The position numbers and the translations under genes were made by a program. This document shows positions 41,170-49,729 of a stretch of 64,000 bases of DNA, in pieces. Numbering within the stretch: position 1 is the stretch's first letter; each line of letters starts with the position of its first letter. Source of the stretch: Bacteroidales bacterium UBA1173 (GTDB taxonomy: Bacteria; Bacteroidota; Bacteroidia; Bacteroidales; F082); the NCBI GenBank assembly GCA_002311655.1, contig DBYZ01000014.1, positions 194,029 through 258,028 of the forward strand, read 5' to 3'. A model generated the notes under the pieces. The model had not been told where the DNA came from, did not search any database, and saw only the letters and a program-made list of their open reading frames with translations.

Positions 41170-41189
41170 GGACGTGGCGTGCCGCGTCC
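41166..41189. repeat. Family F palindrome (GGGACGTGGCGTGCCGCGTCC), copy 1
   Basis: A palindromic unit that supplies the TAG stop of the preceding gene. A second copy, in opposite orientation, lies in frame at 58750-58779. Confidence 0.75.
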
Positions 41190-41208
41190 ATCCGGAAGGA
41201 GGAATGAT

Positions 41209-42711
41209 ATGGTAATCACAGCTGGAAACTTTTTATTACTTGCTGCTATCATCTTGATTTTCAGCATTTTAATAACAAAGGCGGGATACAAAATGGGTGT
41301 CCCGACACTCTTGATATTTCTTGTTGTGGGCATGATTTTTGGCGAAGACGGTGTCGGAATACATTTCAGCAACTACGAGGTAGCGCAGTTTATCGGAATG
41401 ATTGCGCTCTCCATCATCCTGTTTACCGGTGGTATGGACACCCGTTTCGAGACCATCCGACCAGTCATCGGTCCGGGACTGGTTCTGGCTACACTGGGAG
41501 TGCTTCTAACAACTGTGTTTACCGGTTTTTTCATCTATGGCGTGGGCTTCGTCTTCGAGAAAGCGCTGTCGGTGCCGCTTGCGATGGCGCTTTTGCTCGC
41601 TGCCACCATGTCGTCAACCGACTCGGCTTCGGTGTTCAGTATTTTGAGGTCGCAGAAACTCAAACTGAGACATAACCTGCGACCTCTTCTGGAGTTGGAA
41701 AGCGGTAGTAACGACCCGATGGCCTACATGCTCACCATCGTGATGATTCAGGTGGTGCAAAACGGCGGCGGTGCCGACATCAGCGTGTTTCACATCGTGT
41801 TCACTTTCGTCTTGCAATTTGTGGTGGGGCTCATAGTAGGCTTGCTTTTCGGGCGCGTCTATGTGTGGATTCACAACAAGCTGCAACTCGAAAACAAGTC
41901 GCTCTACCAGATCCTCATTGTCGGCTTTATCTTCCTGACGTTTGCCATTACAGATATGCTTGGAGGCAACGGCTATCTTGCAGTTTATATCGCGGGCATA
42001 GTGGTGGGTAATGCCGGTTTGGTGAAAGGCACGATAAAAGTGTTCGGCAAGGTGCATACCGTTTTCGGCAGCACCAAAATCATCGAGCGTCGCAGTATCG
42101 ACAAGCTCCTCGACGGGCTCGTGTGGATGGTTCAAATCGTTATGTTTCTCCTGCTCGGACTCCTCGTCACGCCTCACAATATGCTGAAAATGGCAATTCC
42201 CGCTATCATTATCGGTGTCTTCATTATTTTCGTCGGACGACCTCTGGCGGTGTGGATAAACCTGCTGCCTTTCCGTAAAATCGGGTTCAAAGACAAGGTT
42301 TTCGTGTCGTGGGTCGGGTTGCGAGGTGCTGCTCCTATCATCTTCGCCACTTATCCTTTCGTAAACGGCGTCACAGGTGGTGAAGCTATCTTCAATGTGG
42401 TGTTTTTCATCACTTTACTATCATTGATTTTTCAAGGAACTACCATTCCTTTCTTGGCGAAACATCTTCATCTTGGCGAAAAAGACACCAGCGGTCCGGC
42501 TAATTTCGGCGTGGAAATCCCCGATGAACTCAACACTGTAATGGAGATGCAACTCGTTGAAAATCAAGCATATCTCAAGGATTATCCGCTCCCGAAAGGC
42601 ACCCTCGTGATGCTCGTCAAACGCGACCATAAATACATAGTGCCCAATGGAAAATTATATCTTAAAAAAGGCGATAAGCTCCTTTTGATTTCAGAGAATG
42701 ATAGTGAATAA
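41209..42711 (+). CDS. K+/H+ or Na+/H+ antiporter (CPA1) with C-terminal RCK_C/TrkA_C domain
   Basis: 500 residues from ATG 41209, preceded by an excellent AAGGAGG; an upstream in-frame ATG lies in the repeat. About 12 membrane helices with ATMSSTDSASVFSILR and GSNDPMAYM are typical of the NhaP2/CvrA-type exchangers. The C-terminal 80 residues (LVENQAYLKDYPLPKGTLVM) form a TrkA_C-type ligand-binding domain. It probably expels K+ or Na+ in exchange for protons. It may be coupled to the upstream membrane protein. Confidence 0.88.
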   Translation: MVITAGNFLLLAAIILIFSILITKAGYKMGVPTLLIFLVVGMIFGEDGVGIHFSNYEVAQFIGMIALSIILFTGGMDTRFETIRPVIGPGLVLATLGVLLTTVFTGFFIYGVGFVFEKALSVPLAMALLLAATMSSTDSASVFSILRSQKLKLRHNLRPLLELESGSNDPMAYMLTIVMIQVVQNGGGADISVFHIVFTFVLQFVVGLIVGLLFGRVYVWIHNKLQLENKSLYQILIVGFIFLTFAITDMLGGNGYLAVYIAGIVVGNAGLVKGTIKVFGKVHTVFGSTKIIERRSIDKLLDGLVWMVQIVMFLLLGLLVTPHNMLKMAIPAIIIGVFIIFVGRPLAVWINLLPFRKIGFKDKVFVSWVGLRGAAPIIFATYPFVNGVTGGEAIFNVVFFITLLSLIFQGTTIPFLAKHLHLGEKDTSGPANFGVEIPDELNTVMEMQLVENQAYLKDYPLPKGTLVMLVKRDHKYIVPNGKLYLKKGDKLLLISENDSE

Positions 42712-42715
42712 ATAA

Positions 42716-42742
42716 AAATCTGCGGTATCTGCGAGAGAAATT
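42716..42742. repeat. Family C repeat, partial right arm
   Basis: ATCTGCGGTATCTGCGAGAG just before the yfcC-type gene promoter. Confidence 0.65.
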
Positions 42743-42744
42743 CT

Positions 42745-42752
42745 TATCTTTG
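42745..42752 (+). promoter_or_regulatory. -7 promoter element for the YfcC-type transporter gene
   Basis: TATCTTTG directly after the repeat at 42716, 14 bases before the ATG at 42766. Confidence 0.7.
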
Positions 42753-42765
42753 CAAAAAATATTTT

Positions 42766-44352
42766 ATGGCTCAACGAAAAGTACCGCATACCTACGTCAT
42801 AGTTTTCTTCATAATAGTGGTCGCCGCCATCATGACCTGGTTCATCAAGCCGGGAATGTACGTCTACGGACAGTTTTATTATGAAAACGAGTTGCCTGCT
42901 GAATATCAGGAGGTTTTCCATACTGAAGCTCAGACATGGCAAGTGTTTTCGGCGCTTTTCAACGGCTTCGTGCAGCAGTCGAAAATCATCATCTTCATCC
43001 TTATGATTGGCGGCGCGTTCTGGATTATGAACAAGAGCCGAGCCATCGATATGGGGATATTCTCTTTCTTGAGATTCACGCAACGACTTGAAAATCATAA
43101 GTTTATACGATTTTTGGGCATCGACAACATCATCATTGTTCTGATAATGCTGCTGTTCAGCCTCTTCGGAGCCGTTTTTGGCATGAGCGAGGAGTGCATC
43201 GCCTTTGTGATTATCGTCATACCACTCGCAATATCAATGGGTTACGACAGTATCACCGGCCTTTGTATGGTGTATGTGGCGGCGCATATCGGCTTCGCCG
43301 GAGCTATTCTGAACCCGTTTACAATCGGCATCGCGCAAGGCATCGCAGGCGTGCCGCTGTTTTCGGGCATTGGTTACCGCATCTTCTGCTGGGTCATTAT
43401 CAACATCTTCGGCATCGCTTTTGTGCTGCATTATGCCCACAAAGTGAAGAAAAATCCAAAGTCGTCAATCATGTACGACGATGACGCTTACTGGCGGCAG
43501 CACACCGAGGCGCAAGGGCAGGAGTTTGAAAAATATGTTCCAAAATCAGCTTGGTTTGTCTATGCTTTCCTGCTTGTCGCAATGGCGGTTTTCTCGGTTT
43601 TAAATCCTGAAACGACATTAAAGATAGGCTCGAGTGCCTTCACCATGCCGATTATCCCGATTTTGACAGGCATCTTCGCCATTTTGGGCTTCCTTTCCTT
43701 ACGGAAAACGGTGCACAGCTTCATTTTAGTGATGCTGCTTTACACCATCGTTTACCTCATCGTCGGCGTGATGGGCTACGGCTGGTATGTGATGGAGATC
43801 GCGTCGCTGTTCCTCGCCATGGGCATCTGCAGCGGCGTGGCTATCGGCAAGAGCGCCAGCGACATAGCCCGACTTTTCATCGAAGGTATGCAGGATATCT
43901 TGTCTGCGGCAGTAGTTGTTGGCTTGGCGGGCGGCATAGTGATAATCCTTCAAGACGGCGGTATCATCGACACGATTTTATATGGTCTGTCGAAATCAAT
44001 GTCCGACTTCGGCAAGGTGGCGTCGGTCGAGATAATGTATGGCATCCAGACGCTTATCAACATTGTGATTCCGTCTGGTTCGGCGAAGGCTGCAATCACC
44101 ATGCCTATCATGGCTCCATTTGGCGATCTCATCGGGGTGTGCCGTCAAGCCACAGTGATGGCGTTCCAGTTCGGCGACGGCTTCACCAACATGATAACGC
44201 CAACATCCGGCGTTTTGATTGGAGCGCTGGGCGTGGCGAAAATTCCGTACCAGAAATGGTTCAAATGGGTGTGGAAGTTCATCCTGATGATGATTATAAT
44301 TGGAGGAATATTGTTGATACCAACGGTTTTAATGACACTTGAGGGGTTCTGA
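42766..44352 (+). CDS. YfcC-family membrane transporter
   Basis: 528 residues with about 12 membrane helices, of the YfcC family (DcuC/ion transporter superfamily). Characteristic are VPHTYVIVFFIIVVAAIMTW, FGMSEECIAFVIIVIPLA, AGAILNPFTIGIAQGIAG and the late GFTNMITPTSGVLIGALG. Relatives carry basic amino acids or C4-dicarboxylates, so the substrate is uncertain. It has its own promoter. A family D fragment and a family C repeat follow its stop. Confidence 0.85.
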   Translation: MAQRKVPHTYVIVFFIIVVAAIMTWFIKPGMYVYGQFYYENELPAEYQEVFHTEAQTWQVFSALFNGFVQQSKIIIFILMIGGAFWIMNKSRAIDMGIFSFLRFTQRLENHKFIRFLGIDNIIIVLIMLLFSLFGAVFGMSEECIAFVIIVIPLAISMGYDSITGLCMVYVAAHIGFAGAILNPFTIGIAQGIAGVPLFSGIGYRIFCWVIINIFGIAFVLHYAHKVKKNPKSSIMYDDDAYWRQHTEAQGQEFEKYVPKSAWFVYAFLLVAMAVFSVLNPETTLKIGSSAFTMPIIPILTGIFAILGFLSLRKTVHSFILVMLLYTIVYLIVGVMGYGWYVMEIASLFLAMGICSGVAIGKSASDIARLFIEGMQDILSAAVVVGLAGGIVIILQDGGIIDTILYGLSKSMSDFGKVASVEIMYGIQTLINIVIPSGSAKAAITMPIMAPFGDLIGVCRQATVMAFQFGDGFTNMITPTSGVLIGALGVAKIPYQKWFKWVWKFILMMIIIGGILLIPTVLMTLEGF

Positions 44353-44368
44353 CGTCATTTCGACCGCC
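44351..44368. repeat. Family D fragment
   Basis: GACGTCATTTCGACCGCC at the 3' end of the transporter gene; it includes the TGA stop. Confidence 0.5.
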
Positions 44369-44375
44369 ATTTATT

Positions 44376-44520
44376 CTCTCGCAGATCACGCAGATTACAC
44401 AGATTATTTTCCTTATCTTCCCAATTTTTATTTCTCAGATGGCTCGCTAAAGCGAGCTGCAGATTACGCAGACTAGATTGTGGAAGATTATTTCTGCGTT
44501 TTCGGCGAAATATGCGAGAA
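44376..44520. repeat. Family C repeat, copy C1 (left of GxxExxY)
   Basis: CTCTCGCAGATCACGCAGAT then TACACAGATTA, a GCTCGCTAAAGCGAGC hairpin, and CTGCAGATTACGCAGACTAG, ending in AATATGCGAGAA. Confidence 0.8.
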
Positions 44521-44527
44521 AAACTTT

Positions 44528-44535
44528 TATCTTTG
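44528..44535 (+). promoter_or_regulatory. -7 promoter element for the second GxxExxY gene
   Basis: TATCTTTG just after repeat C1, 29 bases before the ATG at 44564. Confidence 0.65.
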
Positions 44536-44563
44536 CAAAAATTTTAAACAAAAAGCATTATTT

Positions 44564-44941
44564 ATGAAAGAGAACGATATTTCTTACAAAATTAGAGGAG
44601 CTATCTATTGTGTTTACAACGAATTAGGACATGGATTATTAGAATCAGTTTACGAAGCTGCTTTAATATATCAGTTGAAAAAAGATGGATTAAAAGTTGA
44701 GTCTCAAGTGCCAATTGATATTGTTTATGATGGGAAAATACTGCCTGTATCATATAGATTGGACTTACTTGTTGAAGACAAAGTGATTGTTGAATTAAAA
44801 TCTGTTGATGTTATTACTAATGTTCATAAAAAACAATTATTGACATATCTGAAAATTACTGGACTACACCTGGGACTTTTGGTTAATTTCAATATTGAGA
44901 ATATTAATTTAGGGATTATAAGAATTGCCAATAATTTATAA
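44564..44941 (+). CDS. GxxExxY protein (PDDEXK_3-like) flanked by family C repeats
   Basis: 125 residues from ATG 44564; the longer frame from 44480 runs through the repeat and promoter. GLLESVY (GxxExxY), YRLDLLV and IVELKSV retain the PD-(D/E)XK residues. The same domain order is seen in the 29950 gene, but the two are diverged. Complete palindromic family C repeats lie on each side (44376-44520 and 44945-45084). Codon use is AT-rich compared with the adjacent transporter and ABC genes. Function unknown. Confidence 0.9.
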   Translation: MKENDISYKIRGAIYCVYNELGHGLLESVYEAALIYQLKKDGLKVESQVPIDIVYDGKILPVSYRLDLLVEDKVIVELKSVDVITNVHKKQLLTYLKITGLHLGLLVNFNIENINLGIIRIANNL

Positions 44942-44944
44942 AGG

Positions 44945-45084
44945 TTCTCGCAGATTACGCAGATTACACAGATATATATTACGTTAAAAATCCGCGAAAT
45001 CTGCAGCTCGCGTCGCGAGCATCTGGGAGATGATTTTCGGAAGATAGGTAAAAATCTGCTAGATCTGCGATATCTGCGAGAGAT
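44945..45084. repeat. Family C repeat, copy C2 (right of GxxExxY)
   Basis: TTCTCGCAGATTACGCAGAT ... CTGCAGCTCGCGTCGCGAGC ... ATCTGCGATATCTGCGAGAG, starting three bases after the GxxExxY stop. Confidence 0.8.
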
Positions 45085-45098
45085 AAATAAAAAAATAC

Positions 45099-45106
45099 TA
45101 TCTTTG
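45099..45106 (+). promoter_or_regulatory. -7 promoter element for the ABC ATPase gene
   Basis: TATCTTTG followed by CAG, directly after repeat C2. Confidence 0.65.
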
Positions 45107-45116
45107 CAGAAATATA

Positions 45117-45147
45117 TGAGATGTTTCGACAGGCTCGACATGACGAT
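45117..45147. repeat. Family D fragment at the 5' end of the ABC gene
   Basis: GATGTTTCGACAGGCTCGAC then ATGACGATTAT. It creates extra in-frame start codons upstream of the native one at 45149. Confidence 0.55.
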
Positions 45148-45148
45148 T

Positions 45149-46903
45149 ATGAGTACACTGCTTCAAATAAAGAATCTGAAAATCAGCTTCCTTCGCGATG
45201 GCGAGTGGAACGAGGCGGTGCATGGTGTCAGCTTCGAGGTGCCGAAAGGGAAAACCCTTGGTATCGTAGGCGAATCAGGGTCGGGAAAGTCAGTGAGCAA
45301 TCTTGCGGTGATGAGGCTTCTTAACGAGAAACAGTCGAAAATCACTGCCGATGAGATTACCCTTGACGGGAAAGATATTCTGCATATTGAGAAGAAAGAC
45401 ATGCACAACGTCCGCGGCAAGCGCATCGCCATGATATTTCAGGAGCCGATGACGTCGCTCAACCCCGTGTTTCAGTGCGGATTCCAAGTTTCTGAAGCCA
45501 TTCTTGCCCACGAAAATGTCACCGAAGAAGAGGCGAAGGCACGAGTGATATCCCTTTTCAAAAAAGTGATGCTTCCACGCCCCGAAGCGATATACAAAAG
45601 CTACCCTCACGAGCTCTCTGGTGGCCAAAAACAGCGTGTGATGATAGCAATGGCATTGGCGTGCAACCCCGAAGTTCTAATCGCCGACGAGCCAACTACC
45701 GCCCTCGATGTCACCGTTCAAAAAGAGATTCTGAAACTGTTGAAAGATCTTCAAAAAACAGAAAATCTCTCGATGATTTTCATCTCTCACGACCTCGGCG
45801 TGGTTTCTGAAGTCTCCGATGATATCCTCGTCATGCACGATGGCCGCGTCGTTGAATTCGGCCCCGCCTTTAGAGTCCTTAGTGACCCTAAAGATCCCTA
45901 CACTAAAGGCCTTCTTGCTTGCCGCCCTCCCATGGACTTCCGTCTAAAGCGCCTCCCAATAGTGAAAGAGTTCCTCGACGGCACCTGGAAAGAAGATACT
46001 GATTTTAAGCAGCAACTCATTGTCACTCAAGAAGATAGAGAAAACCATCTAAAAGAAATATACAGCCGTGAGCCGCTTTTGAAGGTAGAGCACCTTAAAA
46101 CGTGGTTTCCGCTGAAAAAAGGCATCTTTAACCGTGTCTACGACCACGTGAAAGCTGTTGATGACGTGAGCTTGGATGTTTATCCTGGCGAGACACTCGG
46201 TCTCGTGGGCGAGTCGGGATGCGGAAAAACAACCCTAGGTCGCTCTATCCTTCGTCTGGTCGAGCCTTCCGATGGCAAGATAATCTTTGAAGGAAATGAT
46301 GTTATGTCGCTGAAGGGCAACGACTTGCGTGAATATCGCAAACATGCGCAGATAGTGTTCCAAGATCCTTATTCGTCGCTGAATCCGAGGATTCGCATCG
46401 GCGACGCGATAGCGGAGCCGATGATGGTGCATGGTCTCGAACCTGACGCTAAGAAACGTCGCGACAAGGTGTGCGAGCTGCTCACTGAGGTGGGACTGCA
46501 ACCTGAGCATTATCAGCGTTATCCGCATGAGTTCTCGGGCGGTCAGAGGCAACGAATCTGCATCGCACGAGCCCTCGCAGTGCGTCCGAAGCTTATTATC
46601 TGCGACGAGTCGGTGTCGGCACTCGACGTCTCGGTGCAGGCGCAGGTATTGAATCTCTTAAACCGCCTTAAAAAAGACTTCAGTTTTACCTACATCTTCA
46701 TCTCCCACGACCTCAGCGTCGTCCGCTTCATGTCCGACCGCATCCTTGTGATGTACAACGGGAAACCAGTGGAACTCGGCGATGCCGATGAGATTTTCAA
46801 TAACCCGAAAAATGAATACACAAAAAAGTTAATAAACGCAATACCTACAATCACCACCGTCATTTCGAGCGACCGAAGGGAGTCGAGAAATCTCAAACAA
46901 TAA
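45149..46903 (+). CDS. Double ABC ATPase for peptide/nickel-type import (DppD-DppF fusion)
   Basis: 584 residues from ATG 45149; earlier ATGs come from a repeat. Two complete nucleotide-binding domains: GESGSGKSVS, LSGGQKQR, LIADEPTTALD in the first, and GESGCGKTTLG, FSGGQRQR, LIICDESVSALD in the second, with the oligopeptide-type C-terminal motif after each. It would energise uptake of peptides or related solutes; permease and binding-protein genes are not adjacent. The last 13 residues (VISSDRRESRNLKQ) are encoded by a family D repeat. Confidence 0.92.
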   Translation: MSTLLQIKNLKISFLRDGEWNEAVHGVSFEVPKGKTLGIVGESGSGKSVSNLAVMRLLNEKQSKITADEITLDGKDILHIEKKDMHNVRGKRIAMIFQEPMTSLNPVFQCGFQVSEAILAHENVTEEEAKARVISLFKKVMLPRPEAIYKSYPHELSGGQKQRVMIAMALACNPEVLIADEPTTALDVTVQKEILKLLKDLQKTENLSMIFISHDLGVVSEVSDDILVMHDGRVVEFGPAFRVLSDPKDPYTKGLLACRPPMDFRLKRLPIVKEFLDGTWKEDTDFKQQLIVTQEDRENHLKEIYSREPLLKVEHLKTWFPLKKGIFNRVYDHVKAVDDVSLDVYPGETLGLVGESGCGKTTLGRSILRLVEPSDGKIIFEGNDVMSLKGNDLREYRKHAQIVFQDPYSSLNPRIRIGDAIAEPMMVHGLEPDAKKRRDKVCELLTEVGLQPEHYQRYPHEFSGGQRQRICIARALAVRPKLIICDESVSALDVSVQAQVLNLLNRLKKDFSFTYIFISHDLSVVRFMSDRILVMYNGKPVELGDADEIFNNPKNEYTKKLINAIPTITTVISSDRRESRNLKQ

Positions 46904-46961
46904 TGAAAATGTTCGTTCGGATGAGATTTCTCCATTCCGCTACGCTTCAGACGAAATGACG
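46859..46961. repeat. Family D palindrome, copy D1
   Basis: GTCATTTCGAGCGACCGAAG ... CTACGCTTCAGACGAAATGA. It overlaps the 3' end of the ABC ATPase gene. Confidence 0.85.
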
Positions 46962-46976
46962 TAAACTATTAAAGTT

Positions 46977-48185
46977 ATGAAGAGCATCAAAGAAATTTAC
47001 AGAATAGGTCACGGCCCGTCATCGAGCCACACCATGGCCCCTCGTTTTGCCGCTGAGCAGTTCCTCGAGCGTCATCCCGAAGCAGCCTCGTTTGAGGTGA
47101 CACTCTACGGAAGCCTTGCAGCCACTGGCAAAGGCCACTTCACCGACGTCGCAATAATAGAGGTTCTCCAACCGCACGCGCCTGTTAACATCGTGTGGCA
47201 GCCTAAGGTTTTCCTGCCTTATCATCCTAATGGAATGACATTCAAGGCTTTAGATAAAGAAAATAAAGTCCTTGAAGAGTGGACGGTATACAGTGTTGGC
47301 GGCGGTGCCCTCGAAGAGGAAGGCAAACCGTCGGTGCTACCCGATATCTATCCGCTCACCAAGATGACCGACATCATGAAATGGTGCGAGGACACTGGCA
47401 AGACTTATTGGGAGTATGTGCTTGAAAATGAGAAAGATGACAACATTATTGAGCATATAAAAAACGTTTGGGAGACCATGAAAGCCGCCGTGGAGCGTGG
47501 CTTGCGCACTGAAGGTCGCTTGCCCGGACCTCTCAACTTGCCTCGCAAAGCCGCACAATATAACATCAAGGCGATGGGTTACCAGCACACGCTTCGTAGC
47601 CGTGGTTTGGTGTTTTCATATGCTTTGGCGGTAGCTGAGGAGAACGCCTCGGGCGGACTCATCGTCACAGCGCCTACTTGTGGCTCATGTGGCGTGCTTC
47701 CGGCCGTGCTTTATCATCTTTGGAAGAGTTATAACTTCGACGAGGTACGCATCTTCCGTGCCTTGATAACAGCAGGTTTGATTGGCGATATCGTGAAGAC
47801 CAACGCCTCTATCTCTGGTGCCGAAGTCGGTTGCCAGGGCGAGGTCGGAGTGGCTTGTGCAATGGCGGCTGGAGCGGCATGTCAGCTCTTCGGAGGCAGC
47901 GTGGCTCAGATAGAATATGCTTGTGAGATGGCTCTCGAACACCACCTTGGCATGACTTGCGACCCTGTCTGCGGTCTCGTCCAGATACCGTGCATTGAGC
48001 GTAACGCCTTTGCAGCGGCTCGCGCCATGGATGCCAACATCTACTCGACATTCACCGATGGCCGCCACAGAGTTTCATTCGACAAAGTGGTAACTACCAT
48101 GAACAAAACCGGTCGCGACATCCCGTATCTCTACCGTGAAACCTCCGAAGGAGGCCTCGCCGAAGATTACAAACAAATGGAATAA
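46977..48185 (+). CDS. sdaA: L-serine ammonia-lyase, single-chain Fe-S type
   Basis: 402 residues combining the beta and alpha domains of bacterial L-serine dehydratases. GPSSSHTMAPRFAAEQF is the N-terminal domain signature. The Cys of TAPTCGSCGV and the later CDPVCGLVQIPC fit the ligands of the oxygen-sensitive [4Fe-4S] cluster. It deaminates L-serine to pyruvate. It follows the ABC gene after a repeat and is followed by a family C repeat; no operon partner is evident. Confidence 0.93.
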   Translation: MKSIKEIYRIGHGPSSSHTMAPRFAAEQFLERHPEAASFEVTLYGSLAATGKGHFTDVAIIEVLQPHAPVNIVWQPKVFLPYHPNGMTFKALDKENKVLEEWTVYSVGGGALEEEGKPSVLPDIYPLTKMTDIMKWCEDTGKTYWEYVLENEKDDNIIEHIKNVWETMKAAVERGLRTEGRLPGPLNLPRKAAQYNIKAMGYQHTLRSRGLVFSYALAVAEENASGGLIVTAPTCGSCGVLPAVLYHLWKSYNFDEVRIFRALITAGLIGDIVKTNASISGAEVGCQGEVGVACAMAAGAACQLFGGSVAQIEYACEMALEHHLGMTCDPVCGLVQIPCIERNAFAAARAMDANIYSTFTDGRHRVSFDKVVTTMNKTGRDIPYLYRETSEGGLAEDYKQME

Positions 48186-48186
48186 G

Positions 48187-48328
48187 TCTCACGCAGATCT
48201 CGCAGATAACGCAGAATTAATCTTCCACAGTCCGATCTGCGAAATCTGCAGCTCGCGTCGCGAGCAATCTCGCAGATTAGATTGTGGAAAGAAAAAAATC
48301 TGCGGTTTCTGCGAAATCTGCGTGAACC
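48187..48328. repeat. Family C repeat, copy C3
   Basis: TCACGCAGATCTCGCAGATA ... CTGCAGCTCGCGTCGCGAGC ... AATCTGCGGTTTCTGCGAAA, between sdaA and the phosphodiesterase gene. Confidence 0.8.
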
Positions 48329-48340
48329 AAAAGAAAAAAT

Positions 48341-48907
48341 ATGAAGAGATTATTTCTTGCAATTCCAATAAATACTGAAAACAACGGCTTCGCACCGCTT
48401 GTTAACGATTTAAGAAATCGTCTGTCGCACGAGAAAATGATAAACTGGGTGCGACCTACAAATATACATCTCACTTTGAAGTTCATTGGCGAGACACCCC
48501 CTCAAGATGAGCCGAAAATTATCGAGGCAGTCTCCAAAGTCGTTGAAAATCATCATAGTTTCACCATGGACTTCAACCGTACGGGACTCTTCGGCAGTCG
48601 CTACGCACCGCGTGTTCTCTGGCTCGGAATGCAGCAAACGCCCGAAGAGCTTCTGAACCTCGAAGAATCGGTCCTGACAGCTTTCGATAACATTGGTTAT
48701 CAACGTGATAGACAGAATTTTGTGCCGCATCTCACCCTCGGTCGCATCAAAGACCTATGCGAGAAACAGTATTTTCAAAAGGTGGTGCAAGCCATCGAGC
48801 AGAAATCGTACATCCACCAGGAGGTGAATGAAATCATCTTGTTCCAGAGCATTCTCTGCCCCGATGGTGCCGTCTACAAAGTGATGAAAAAGTGGAACTT
48901 CCAATGA
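48341..48907 (+). CDS. thpR: RNA 2',3'-cyclic phosphodiesterase (ThpR/LigT)
   Basis: 188 residues of the 2H phosphoesterases. The two catalytic HxTx motifs are visible as HLTLKFIGE (about 46) and HLTLGRI (about 130), with RLFLAIPI at the N-terminus. Members hydrolyse or ligate 2',3'-cyclic RNA ends. It is probably single-gene, preceded by a family C repeat and followed by the promoter for the glycosyltransferase pair. Confidence 0.88.
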   Translation: MKRLFLAIPINTENNGFAPLVNDLRNRLSHEKMINWVRPTNIHLTLKFIGETPPQDEPKIIEAVSKVVENHHSFTMDFNRTGLFGSRYAPRVLWLGMQQTPEELLNLEESVLTAFDNIGYQRDRQNFVPHLTLGRIKDLCEKQYFQKVVQAIEQKSYIHQEVNEIILFQSILCPDGAVYKVMKKWNFQ

Positions 48908-48948
48908 GGAATCTCATTTATTTTTTTGCGAATCTTAAAATTAATTAC

Positions 48949-48956
48949 TACCTTTG
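48949..48956 (+). promoter_or_regulatory. -7 promoter element for the glycosyltransferase pair
   Basis: TACCTTTG followed by CAAA, 15 bases before the start at 48971. Confidence 0.6.
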
Positions 48957-48970
48957 CAAAAAATTGTGCG

Positions 48971-49729
48971 ATGCCGATCACAGCAGTCATAATCACAAAA
49001 AACGAAGAACGTAACATCCGACGTTGCCTCGAATCAATTCGCGATGTTGCAGACGAGATTGTTGTGGTCGACTCATTGTCCACCGACAGAACGGAAGAAA
49101 TCTGTAACTCATTCAATGTCAAGTTTGTAAAGCAGGAATGGCTGGGCTATTCAGAGCAGAAAAACTTTGCCAACAACCTTGCCTCCAACGACTGGATCCT
49201 CAGCATCGACGCCGACGAAGAGCTGTCAGAGGAGCTGAAAAATTCCATTTTGGAGCTTAAAAACAAAGACCTCGTCGATGACGAAGTGTTCAGCATGAAC
49301 CGCCTCACCAACTACTGCGGCCACTGGATCCGCCACTGCGGCTGGTATCCCGATCGTAAAATTCGTATCTGGAACCGTAACGTCGGAAAATGGAACGGCG
49401 AGATCCATGAAACGATAGAGTTTTCAACTGAAATTAGAGAGACAGTGCTCCACGGCGACCTGCTGCATTACTCGTTTGCGACAGCGCAAGATTATGAGAA
49501 TCAGATGTTTAAGTTCGCCAAGATGCGCGGACAGCATTACTTCATGAAAGGGAAACGTCACGCCGGATTTTACATGGTCGTATCACCGATTTTTGCTTTC
49601 GTGCAGCATTATTTCTTCCAGCTGGGCTTCCTCGACGGTGCCGACGGATTCCACATTTGCCGCATCAACGCGAAAGCCACCAAGCTCAAATATAAAACAC
49701 TTAAAGAATTGACCGACAAGAAGTTATGA
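48971..49729 (+). CDS. Family 2 glycosyltransferase (WaaE/KdtX-like)
   Basis: 252 residues from ATG 48971; the frame is open upstream but the promoter lies there. GT-A fold: ITAVIITKNEERNIRRCLES, VVVDSLSTDRTEE, and SIDADEEL as the DxD metal site, followed by HCGWYPDRKIRIW as in lipopolysaccharide core glucosyltransferases of the WaaE type. It probably adds a sugar to LPS core or another envelope glycan on the inner membrane face. It overlaps the next gene by four bases. Confidence 0.85.
   Translation: MPITAVIITKNEERNIRRCLESIRDVADEIVVVDSLSTDRTEEICNSFNVKFVKQEWLGYSEQKNFANNLASNDWILSIDADEELSEELKNSILELKNKDLVDDEVFSMNRLTNYCGHWIRHCGWYPDRKIRIWNRNVGKWNGEIHETIEFSTEIRETVLHGDLLHYSFATAQDYENQMFKFAKMRGQHYFMKGKRHAGFYMVVSPIFAFVQHYFFQLGFLDGADGFHICRINAKATKLKYKTLKELTDKKL

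Noticed and set aside
44480..44563. N-terminal extension of the second GxxExxY protein
   Set aside because: The codons run through repeat C1 and the TATCTTTG promoter; family length is met from ATG 44564.
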